This document shows positions 5,896-12,287 of a stretch of 13,913 bases of DNA, piece after piece. The DNA lies in contig JAJFUY010000327.1 in the NCBI GenBank assembly GCA_021372185.1, positions 1 to 13,913 on the forward strand. The letters run 5' to 3'. The DNA is from Chlamydiales bacterium (GTDB lineage: Bacteria > Chlamydiota > Chlamydiia > Chlamydiales > FEN-1388). A program made the translations under genes and the position numbers. Position 1 is the first letter of the stretch. Each line of letters opens with the position of its first letter. The notes beneath the pieces are model-generated. The model searched no databases and was not told the DNA's origin. It saw only the letters and a program-made list of their open reading frames with translations.

Positions 5896-7263
5896 TTAGG
5901 CAGTGCCAAGTGCAGCATTTAGCTGTTTACGCGACCTGAATAGAAATATGATAAAGAGGGCGGCGGAGTTGAGGGTGACCATGGTCCAGCCGCATAGTGC
6001 GCCGCCATCTGCCCACATGACAAGGGCGTAGGTGGGGGCGATATAGATGCACCATTGGGCAATAGCGTTGGCATAGAGGATAAACTTGGTGTCGCCGATG
6101 GCAGTTAGGTGGCCAATAACTATCCACCAAAAACCGTCAAATAAAAAGAATAAACACATCAAAAGCAGGCACAGTTTGAGTGTAAACACAAACGAGGCAT
6201 CAGCTAGAAGTGCCTTGTCTTGTTCTTGTAAAACAAACGAAAAGAGGCTGTCAGCCCCAACAAAGCACAACGCACATACAAGGCCAAAGAGGACGATTTG
6301 TAGGCGGTAGGCTGCCTGCATGACTTTTGGGATCAGTGTGTGAATGCCGGCCCCAATAAGGTTTGAGATGATAGCTGTAACGCCTTTTGAGGTAGCATCA
6401 TTACAAAAGACCACTAGTAAGAAAAAGCTTTGTACAATTGTGGCAATCGTAAGTTCCATGGGGCCAGCTTGAGCCATAATATAAAAAAAGGCGCAGTGAG
6501 CAAGTACTTCTAGAGACCGGCTGGTGCCAGCAGGTAGGCCAATCTTTAGCATTTCTTTGGTGAGTTTTAGGTCGATAGCGCAGTTTTTTGTGGCAAATTC
6601 ATCACGTCTTTTCTTTTGTAAAAAGAGCACAAATAAATAAAGAGCCTGATAGGTTTGCGACAGTCCTCCGGCAAGCGCTGCGCCTTTGATGCCAAGAGCC
6701 GGTGTTAACGGCGTTCCAAAGATAAGTAAGGGGGCAAGGAGGAGGTTTACAAAATTCGCCGAGATAGTAGCGTAAGTGATTACACGTGTATTACCAATGC
6801 CCACAAAAAAACCTGTAAGTGCAAGTGAGACAAGTAAAAATGGCCCAAAGCTTAAAAACGTATTGAGGTAGGTAGATTCTAAAGAATCTTGAGCAAACAA
6901 AAACGTTGAAAAGAGGTGGCTTATAATAAAAAATAAGGGCCATGAGGCAATGGAGAGCCAGATTATCTGCCAGGTGGGGCGTCCCACATCATGGTGTCTT
7001 TCTTCACCATGAAAGCGCCCTACAAACACCTCGGTAATTTCACAAATCCCAAAGGGAAAGATAAGTACCAAAAAGCAAAAGTTTGCTGCAACGGCCATAG
7101 CATTCATCGCTGAAACACTATGGTGAGCCAAAAATAACCTATCGGCAAACATCATAAAGCTATTGGAGCAAAAGCTGAGCATGAGGGGCCAGCATATTGA
7201 CCAAATTTCACGTGATGAACCAACAGGATGGGAAGTTAACTGGTAATTTGCGTGCGTTGTCAT
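5896..7263 (-). CDS. MATE-family multidrug/metabolite exporter, copy 1
   Basis: This 455-aa integral membrane protein has about 12 predicted spans in two repeated halves, the normal size for MATE (NorM/DinF-type) exporters, which expel cationic or other small molecules using a Na+ or H+ gradient. Family hallmarks include WPLMLSFCSNSFMMFADRLF near residue 25, where MATE proteins carry the P-x-x-x...D-x-x-F segment, and the LGIKGAALAGGLSQ helix-loop after LLLAPLLIFG. It is clearly homologous along its length to the neighbouring 7598-8977 protein, so the two are tandem paralogues. The start is ATG 7263, with no Shine-Dalgarno. A good promoter places transcription start within about 1-3 nt of the ATG, so the mRNA may be leaderless. 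The substrate is unknown. The 3' end converges on 5265-5891 with a 4-bp gap. Confidence 0.92.
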   Translation of the reverse strand: MTTHANYQLTSHPVGSSREIWSICWPLMLSFCSNSFMMFADRLFLAHHSVSAMNAMAVAANFCFLVLIFPFGICEITEVFVGRFHGEERHHDVGRPTWQIIWLSIASWPLFFIISHLFSTFLFAQDSLESTYLNTFLSFGPFLLVSLALTGFFVGIGNTRVITYATISANFVNLLLAPLLIFGTPLTPALGIKGAALAGGLSQTYQALYLFVLFLQKKRRDEFATKNCAIDLKLTKEMLKIGLPAGTSRSLEVLAHCAFFYIMAQAGPMELTIATIVQSFFLLVVFCNDATSKGVTAIISNLIGAGIHTLIPKVMQAAYRLQIVLFGLVCALCFVGADSLFSFVLQEQDKALLADASFVFTLKLCLLLMCLFFLFDGFWWIVIGHLTAIGDTKFILYANAIAQWCIYIAPTYALVMWADGGALCGWTMVTLNSAALFIIFLFRSRKQLNAALGTA

Positions 7264-7271
7264 AAGAAAAT

Positions 7272-7300
7272 ACTATACCAAACCAGTCTGAATACATCAA
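7272..7300 (-). promoter_or_regulatory. Sigma70-type promoter of MATE copy 1
   Basis: On the minus strand, TTGATG (7300-7295) is separated by exactly 17 bp from TATAGT (7277-7272). The -35 matches four of six consensus positions and the -10 five of six. The -10 ends 8 nt before ATG 7263, which puts transcription start at about 7264-7266 and predicts an essentially leaderless transcript. The promoter sits just outside palindromic element B, so this gene is independent of the upstream symporter/MATE operon. Confidence 0.6.
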
Positions 7301-7325
7301 AAGATTTAGCAGGATGAAATTTTCC

Positions 7326-7584
7326 CTTGCCCGATTTTGTATTCGTATTTTTGCACTAGAGCCCTTCAGGGCGACTGAGCGAAGCCCACCGTGACCGCAG
7401 GGAACGGTGGGGAAGAGTATAAATTCCTAGGGAGCCCGGTTGAAGGCGATTGAATGACGTGATTCAATCGCCCTCAACCGGGCTCTGATGCCTTTTTTGC
7501 TTATTCCCACCGTTCCCTTCGGTCACGGTGGGCTTCGCTCAGTCGCCCTGAAGGGCTCTAAAGACCAAAGCAAAATCGGGCACG
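7326..7584. repeat. Nested palindromic element B between the two MATE genes
   Basis: Three concentric inverted repeats are visible. The outermost is CTTGCCCGATTTTG (7326-7339) against 7571-7584, matching 13 of 14. The middle arms are 55 bp, 7357-7411 against 7506-7560, with a single mismatch. The innermost arms are 24 bp, 7432-7455 against 7462-7485, with one mismatch around a 6-nt loop. Within each middle arm a further 8-bp palindrome (CCCACCGT...ACGGTGGG) could form its own hairpin, so the RNA or single strand could fold as a cross shape. TGATGCCTTTTTT follows the inner hairpin. No protein is encoded. It starts almost at the stop of MATE copy 2 and could terminate that operon. Confidence 0.9.
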
Positions 7585-7597
7585 GGCACGGGGATTT

Positions 7598-8977
7598 TTA
7601 TTCCACTTCCACTCTTATGGGGTTTAGCTCGCGTTGCTGGGTGAGGCGGCCTGAGCGGTACCAAAATACTGATGCCACTACAAAGCTATTGAGGGCGATG
7701 ATGGTCCAGCCTGTGATGGCTCCGGCGCCAAAGTAGGTGACTAGCAGATAGATTGGCAAAATATAGCCTATCCAGTGGGTGAGGCCATTTACGTACATGA
7801 TGAATTTTGTGTCGCCGAGCGCCGTTAGGTGGCCTACCAATATCCAAGAAAAGCCTTTAAGTAAGAAAAAGACAGACATGAAGAACATGGTAGTCTTCAC
7901 GGTAGATACAAATTCTGGCATAGCAAGTAAGTAGCTATCTTCGGTACTTAAGGCTTTTTCTAAAATAACTTCAGCACCTGCGTAGGCAAAGGCTAAGAGC
8001 AGCAGAAAGATCATAGTATGCACTTTAAAGGCTGAAAATATGGCCTTAGGGATGTTTTCTACAGCGTTTGCACCTACTAGGTTTGATACAATAGCTGTCA
8101 TGCCCTTAGAGATGCCATAAACGCAAAACACCACCAGCATATAAAAGCTTTGGGCAATGCTTGCTGATGTAAGCTCTATTGCGCCGGCAAGAGCTATAAT
8201 TTTAAAAAAGAGGCTATGTGCAATACTTTCGGCGGATCTACCAATACCTGCCGGCATTCCTAAAAAGAGCATCTCTTTGAGCAGTGAGAGCTTCAACATA
8301 CTAGGAGAAGTAGCATAGCGTTCTCTATGCTCTTTCTTTAAAAAAAGCCGTAATAAAAAAAGTGCCTGAAAAGTAAGTGAGAGGCCTGTTGCAATAGCTG
8401 CTCCTTTAACGCCAAGTGAGGGGGTAAAGGGCGTCCCAAAAATAAGAATGGGTGCTAAGACAAGATTTAATAGATTCGCTAAGACCGTGCTTAATGTGAT
8501 GATTTTCGTTCTACCAATACCTAAAAAAAAGCCCATTAGTGCAAAAGAAGAAAGCTGCATAGGCCCAAAATCTAGGCTTGTTACAAAGTAGGTAGCCTCT
8601 TGTGATCCGTCAGGAAATATAAAGGGCACAACTATGCGAGATGTCAGCATAAAAAGGGGCCAGGAAAGCAAAGCAAACCATAACATCTGCCAAACAGGCT
8701 TACCAATCTTATTCAGAGCATCTTGGCCATGATAGCGCCCTACAAAAACGCCCGTAATTTCGCAGCAAGTAAGGGGAAAAGCCAAAAGCACAAAGCAAAA
8801 TGTACTGGCGCACGTTATAGCATTCATAGCAGAAAGGCTAAAATGCGCAAGGTACATTCTATCTGCAAAGTTCATTAGGCTTGTTGATGACAAGCTTAGC
8901 ATTAGTGGCCAGCTTACTGCCCACACTTCGCGCAAACTTCCGCTAGGATGAGGCGTTAGCTGATATGTCGGACGCAA
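7598..8977 (-). CDS. MATE-family multidrug/metabolite exporter, copy 2
   Basis: This 459-aa, roughly 12-span MATE exporter is paralogous to 5896-7263. Shared landmarks include YQLTxHPxGSxRE at the N-terminus, WPLMLS, FADRxxLAH, CEITxVFVGRxHG, LIFGTPxTPxLGxKGAA and ALGDTKFI. The start is a TTG at 8977: an in-frame stop lies two codons upstream, the next Met is inside the first membrane segment, and the paralogue's N-terminus lines up with the TTG. It begins 3 bp after the stop of the Na+-symporter gene, so the two are cotranscribed and probably translationally coupled. GAG about 9 nt upstream is the only ribosome-binding hint. Element B begins immediately after its stop codon. The substrate cannot be read from the sequence; pairing with an uptake symporter suggests a metabolite-exchange role, which is inference. 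Confidence 0.92.
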   Translation of the reverse strand: MRPTYQLTPHPSGSLREVWAVSWPLMLSLSSTSLMNFADRMYLAHFSLSAMNAITCASTFCFVLLAFPLTCCEITGVFVGRYHGQDALNKIGKPVWQMLWFALLSWPLFMLTSRIVVPFIFPDGSQEATYFVTSLDFGPMQLSSFALMGFFLGIGRTKIITLSTVLANLLNLVLAPILIFGTPFTPSLGVKGAAIATGLSLTFQALFLLRLFLKKEHRERYATSPSMLKLSLLKEMLFLGMPAGIGRSAESIAHSLFFKIIALAGAIELTSASIAQSFYMLVVFCVYGISKGMTAIVSNLVGANAVENIPKAIFSAFKVHTMIFLLLLAFAYAGAEVILEKALSTEDSYLLAMPEFVSTVKTTMFFMSVFFLLKGFSWILVGHLTALGDTKFIMYVNGLTHWIGYILPIYLLVTYFGAGAITGWTIIALNSFVVASVFWYRSGRLTQQRELNPIRVEVE

Positions 8978-8980
8978 TTT

Positions 8981-10216
8981 TTAAATCTCGTTTGGTAATG
9001 GTATTTTAGACGGAGTATACTGGTAGTATTTAGTTAGGTCTAGTTCATTTTCACGTTTTGCTACATAAACGGCACAAACAGTGTCGCCAGCTATGTTTAA
9101 GGTGGTTGTTGCCATATCGCGTAGACGGTCAATTCCGGCTAAGATTGCAATGCCCTCTAGCGGTATGCCAACGGCTGATAGCACCATAGATAGCATAAGT
9201 AGGCCGCCACCAGGAATGCTTGCTGTACCTAGTGTTGCCATAAGAACAGTTGTTGTTAAAGCTACAATATGAGCTAGTTGCAACTCAATCCCATAGGCTT
9301 GGGCCAAAAAGATAGCGCTCATCGCCTGAAAGAGCGCAGAGCCATTCATGTTTAAAGAGCAGCCTAGGGGCATAATGAAGTTTGTAAGGCCTTTAGAGAT
9401 ACCAAGCTTTTCTTCTGCTGTTTGCATGGTAACAGGTAATGATGCAGAACTTGAGCATGTAGATGCTGTAGTGGCAAATACAGAGCCCATACTGCGGAAA
9501 AACGGCCAAGGAGATACTTTTGCCAAAATCTTTAAGATTGGACAGAAGACTATCAAGACAAAGAGAACACAAGCTGCCCAGTAGCTGAGTAAAAACTTAA
9601 GCACAGGTACCAGCACATCAAGGCCAAAAGAGCCGCATGTCCATGCCATAAGGGCAAATACCCCTACAGGAGATAGATACATTACAATTTTGGTGAAGCT
9701 AAACATCACAGATGAGAGGCCCTCTAAAAAGGCCACTACTGGTTTTGCTTTTTCTTTTGCCATGTTAAGCGCTATACCAAAGAAGGTAGAAAAGACAATA
9801 ATCTGCACAACATTGCCATCTGCAAAGGCACGTACTGGGTTTTTAGGTACAAGGCTCGAGATAAGTTCGGTAAGTGAGGGGAGGGCTTTTACCTCATGCG
9901 AAGCATCGCGTGCTAGTTGAAGTTCTGAGCCAAGACCCAGCCAGTGAGAAAGAGATATCCCTAAGAAGATAGCAATAAGCGTGGTGATAACATAGAGCGC
10001 AACAGCTACAAAGCCTACACGGCCAAGTTTACTCGGGTCTGCAATGTTTGTAATGCCGCATACCATAGAAGAAAAGATAAGAGGCACAATAAGCATGCCA
10101 AGCATGTTTAAAAAGAGCGTGCCGATGGGTTTTAGCACTTCAGCTTGGGGGCCTAGGATGAAGCCGCAAGTAGAGCCGAGGATAATGGCGATGGCAATTT
10201 GAGCCCAAAGCTTCAT
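8981..10216 (-). CDS. Na+:amino-acid symporter, dicarboxylate/amino-acid:cation symporter family
   Basis: This 411-aa inner-membrane transporter is of normal length for the GltP/GltT/DctA (DAACS) family. Hallmarks are the HP1 serine-rich loop SSSASLP (255-261), the unwound TM7 motif NMNGSALF (289-296), the HP2 loop TASIPGGG, and TM8 GIDRLRDMATTTLNIAGD. In TM8, Asp363, Asp367, Asn374 and Asp378 align with Asp390, Asp394, Asn401 and Asp405 of the archaeal GltPh. The residue that binds the acidic side chain there (Arg397) is Thr370 here, and TM7 has Asn291 where GltPh has Asp312 (Na3 site). By family knowledge the Arg-to-Thr change favours neutral substrates, as in ASCT transporters; annotation as a glutamate carrier would therefore be doubtful. 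ATG 10216 has GGAG 6 nt upstream. It is the first gene of an operon with the MATE gene at 8977. Confidence 0.93.
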   Translation of the reverse strand: MKLWAQIAIAIILGSTCGFILGPQAEVLKPIGTLFLNMLGMLIVPLIFSSMVCGITNIADPSKLGRVGFVAVALYVITTLIAIFLGISLSHWLGLGSELQLARDASHEVKALPSLTELISSLVPKNPVRAFADGNVVQIIVFSTFFGIALNMAKEKAKPVVAFLEGLSSVMFSFTKIVMYLSPVGVFALMAWTCGSFGLDVLVPVLKFLLSYWAACVLFVLIVFCPILKILAKVSPWPFFRSMGSVFATTASTCSSSASLPVTMQTAEEKLGISKGLTNFIMPLGCSLNMNGSALFQAMSAIFLAQAYGIELQLAHIVALTTTVLMATLGTASIPGGGLLMLSMVLSAVGIPLEGIAILAGIDRLRDMATTTLNIAGDTVCAVYVAKRENELDLTKYYQYTPSKIPLPNEI

Positions 10217-10233
10217 GATTTCTCCGTATTTCG

Positions 10234-10239
10234 TTTATA
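10234..10239 (-). promoter_or_regulatory. Possible -10 box (TATAAA) of the symporter operon
   Basis: TATAAA on the minus strand lies 17 nt upstream of ATG 10216, so the leader would be about 11 nt and would just include the GGAG ribosome-binding site. A weak TTGCTC at 16 bp is the best -35. It is divergent from the holA promoter, and the two share a gap of about 100 bp. Confidence 0.35.
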
Positions 10240-10265
10240 AAGCTCACAAAAAATAGAGCAAAAAG

Positions 10266-10274
10266 TGATATAAT
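10266..10274 (+). promoter_or_regulatory. Extended -10 promoter of the holA operon
   Basis: TGATATAAT is a perfect extended -10 (TG-N-TATAAT), which can work without a -35, and none is obvious here. Transcription would start near 10281, leaving a leader of about 36 nt before ATG 10317 that contains no Shine-Dalgarno sequence. Confidence 0.5.
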
Positions 10275-10316
10275 TCTACATGATTTTCAATTAATTATCA
10301 ATATTTGTTTTTATAT

Positions 10317-11207
10317 ATGACGAATTGTCGACTCCTCCAAGGCGGAGATGCCTTTGACCTAGAGACACAAATTTTAGGTTTTAAGGCTAAAAACGCTACA
10401 CGCCTAGATGCAGATGGCCTAAAAGCCGCTGTTTTAGAAGAATTGCTCTTTTCTCCCTCCTTTTTTGAAGAAACCTTCGTTGTAATCGAAAATGCCCAAG
10501 ACTTAAGCGATAAAGCCCAAGAGCTTGTTATTACTTTTGCAAAAAAGCCTACCCCCAAGGTGACTCTTTTACTGCATGCCACCGGTAAAAACGACTTTGC
10601 CAAGCATATGACAGTTATTGAAGTTCCAGAGGTAAAGCCATGGGATAAAGCCGCTAAAATGGCCGATTGGGTGCTCGGATACCTTAAAGCACAAGGGATT
10701 AAAACATCTACTCAAGTAGCGGCACTTATAGCTGCTACCGGTACAAACGACCGCTTTTACTTATCTCAAGAGCTCGAAAAGATCATCTGCTACGTAGGTG
10801 ACAAAAAAGAAATTACTTTAGATGACGTACAGGCCATCGGCGCTTTAGAGCATGAAGAGACTGTCTGGCACCTGGGAGATGCGTTTTTACAAAGAGATAA
10901 AGCAAAGGCTATGGTTGTTTTACAGCAGCTTCTAGACCAGCAGGTGTCGGCATTTTTGATCTCACGGCAGCTACGTAATGTATGCCATCAGGCGCTTATG
11001 ATGCTCAGCCTTCACCAAACTGGAGCTAATGTGCAAGAGCATTTTCCACAACTACGCGGTAAAATGTTTGAAAAGAACTTTAGACTTGCAGAGCAGGCAG
11101 GAAGCCTATTTTTAACGCAAAGCCTTATAAAGCTGGATTCACTTGAGCTTGCCTTAAAAGATTCACCCTTTGACGAAACCACACTCCTTATGAAGGTATT
11201 TATATGA
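10317..11207 (+). CDS. holA: DNA polymerase III delta subunit (clamp-loader)
   Basis: The protein is 296 aa from ATG 10317; a TTG at 10305 would add four residues, but neither has a ribosome-binding site. It fits the HolA family: an N-terminal P-loop-like domain without a functional Walker A (LLQGGDAFDLETQIL), the strand-plus-partner region around FEETFVVIENAQDL, TPKVTLLLHATGKND, and a C-terminal helical collar with AFLISRQLRNVCHQ and LIKLDSLELALKDSP. Delta opens the beta sliding clamp in the clamp-loader complex during replication. Family members are usually about 330-345 aa, so this one is somewhat short. Its stop overlaps the start of the methyltransferase gene as ATGA, so the two are coupled. 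The same pair is adjacent in Chlamydia (CT047-CT048, from memory), which supports the taxonomic reading. Confidence 0.82.
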   Translation: MTNCRLLQGGDAFDLETQILGFKAKNATRLDADGLKAAVLEELLFSPSFFEETFVVIENAQDLSDKAQELVITFAKKPTPKVTLLLHATGKNDFAKHMTVIEVPEVKPWDKAAKMADWVLGYLKAQGIKTSTQVAALIAATGTNDRFYLSQELEKIICYVGDKKEITLDDVQAIGALEHEETVWHLGDAFLQRDKAKAMVVLQQLLDQQVSAFLISRQLRNVCHQALMMLSLHQTGANVQEHFPQLRGKMFEKNFRLAEQAGSLFLTQSLIKLDSLELALKDSPFDETTLLMKVFI

Positions 11208-11911
11208 CAGCAGGCCGCCTTTACTTATTGCCCAACGTGTTGGATGACACACAAAGCTACACCAAATTTATGCCGAGCCATGTAGCAGAAATTATTGCTA
11301 CCCTTGATGGTGTAATTTGCGAATCAGAAAAGCCTGCCCGTCGCTTTTTAGGCCAATTTAAAAAGGCACAACTGCCCCTAGCGCTACTTAACGAGCATAC
11401 TAAAGCCGATGAACTGGCTGTATTATTAGACCCAGTTATAAAAGGCCAAGTATGGGGTATTTTATCTGATGCGGGCTTACCTTGTATTGCTGACCCTGGA
11501 GCTCAGCTTGTACGCCTAGCGCGTCAAAAAAATGTGCCCGTAGAGGCTATTGTAGGGCCATCGTCACTTTTTATGGCGTTAATGCTCTCAGGCTTTAGCG
11601 GTCAGCACTTTTCATTTCATGGCTATTTACCTAGAGAGCGTGATCAGCGTAAAAGCCGCCTACAGTCCCTCGAGCAAAAATCCCGAAAAGAAAATAGCTC
11701 AGAGCTGTTTATAGAAGCCCCATATCGCAACCAAGAGCTTTTGCAATCACTTGTAGATGACCTACAACCAACAACAGAGCTTGCAGTAGCTGTTGACCTT
11801 ACAAGCCCCACCCAAGAAGTCCACGTAAAAGCCATCAAAGAGTGGCGCAAAGAACCGTTGCCCCAAATCAACAAACGCCCCACAGTCTTCATCCTTTTTG
11901 GGCATAAATAA
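11204..11911 (+). CDS. Short RsmI-family SAM-dependent methyltransferase
   Basis: This 235-aa member of the tetrapyrrole (corrin/porphyrin) methylase fold belongs to the YraL/RsmI group (COG0313). Landmarks are SDAGLPCIADPG (88-99, the SAM-binding turn), VGPSS (117-121), GFSGQHFSFHGYLPRE (130-145), EAPYR (171-175) and the final strand KRPTVFILFG (224-233). RsmI itself methylates the 2'-O of C1402 in 16S rRNA and is about 280 aa. This protein lacks the C-terminal extension and has the GFxGQxFxFHGYLP signature of a separate short subgroup, so the rRNA position modified is not certain and no symbol is given. Translation is coupled to holA through the ATGA overlap at 11204-11207. Palindromic element C starts 15 nt after the stop and may end the transcript. 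Confidence 0.88.
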   Translation: MTAGRLYLLPNVLDDTQSYTKFMPSHVAEIIATLDGVICESEKPARRFLGQFKKAQLPLALLNEHTKADELAVLLDPVIKGQVWGILSDAGLPCIADPGAQLVRLARQKNVPVEAIVGPSSLFMALMLSGFSGQHFSFHGYLPRERDQRKSRLQSLEQKSRKENSSELFIEAPYRNQELLQSLVDDLQPTTELAVAVDLTSPTQEVHVKAIKEWRKEPLPQINKRPTVFILFGHK

Positions 11912-11925
11912 CTAATAATTAAATT

Positions 11926-12250
11926 GGCCGTGTCGTTGCGACACGGCCCTCGAGTTTGGACATTTGAATTACAATACCATAGCTACTAGCGAAGCTTCTG
12001 GAGTGCGGTAATTTTTTACCGCTTTTAATTTTCGATCACACACCGATTTAACAATAACTTCCACAACTTACACGAACGTTCAATACTTTGTTTAACCCAT
12101 TTATGTCATAGTATGTGGCTATTATTGTATGTTTTGGGGGATATCGAAGATATAGTGCGTAGTCAAAAATTAAGAGCGGTAAAAAATTACCGCACTCCAA
12201 AGCCTTCGGCAAATGCCCAAACTCGAGGGCCGTGTCGTTGCGACACGGCC
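11926..12250. repeat. Nested palindromic element C
   Basis: The outer arms (11926-11959 and 12217-12250, 34 bp) are complementary except at the 2-3 bases of their own loops. Each outer arm contains a 10-bp hairpin (GGCCGTGTCG...CGACACGGCC) and CTCGAG. The inner arms (11999-12032 and 12166-12199, 34 bp, one mismatch) each contain another hairpin, GGTAA-TTTT-TTACC. The two arm sets are joined by unequal spacers; the left one carries about 20 extra bases near 11968-11990. The central loop of about 130 nt is AT-rich and has no convincing ORF. The element occupies nearly the whole gap between the methyltransferase and hydratase-like genes, which converge on it. No target-site duplication is obvious. 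Confidence 0.88.
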
Positions 12251-12287
12251 ATCAGTCAAGCATCTGTCATGTGGCAGGTGTGTAGTG

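Noticed and set aside
7488..7736. 82-codon plus-strand frame across the right half of element B
   Set aside because: It arises from the palindrome arm and the antisense of MATE copy 2; there is no initiation signal and no protein-like composition.
8981..10216. Annotation as proton/glutamate symporter (gltP/gltT)
   Set aside because: The family is certain, but Thr replaces the substrate-binding Arg, so a glutamate-specific symbol is not supported.
11926..11948. Perfect hairpin GGCCGTGTCG-TTG-CGACACGGCC as an intrinsic terminator of the methyltransferase gene
   Set aside because: No T-run follows it and the same hairpin recurs at 12228-12250 as part of the outer arms, so it is better described as part of element C.
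1867..12250. CRISPR array or insertion sequence made of the repeated palindromes
   Set aside because: The three elements are kilobases apart, with no regular spacers, no cas gene and no transposase frame; element C shares no long sequence with A or B.
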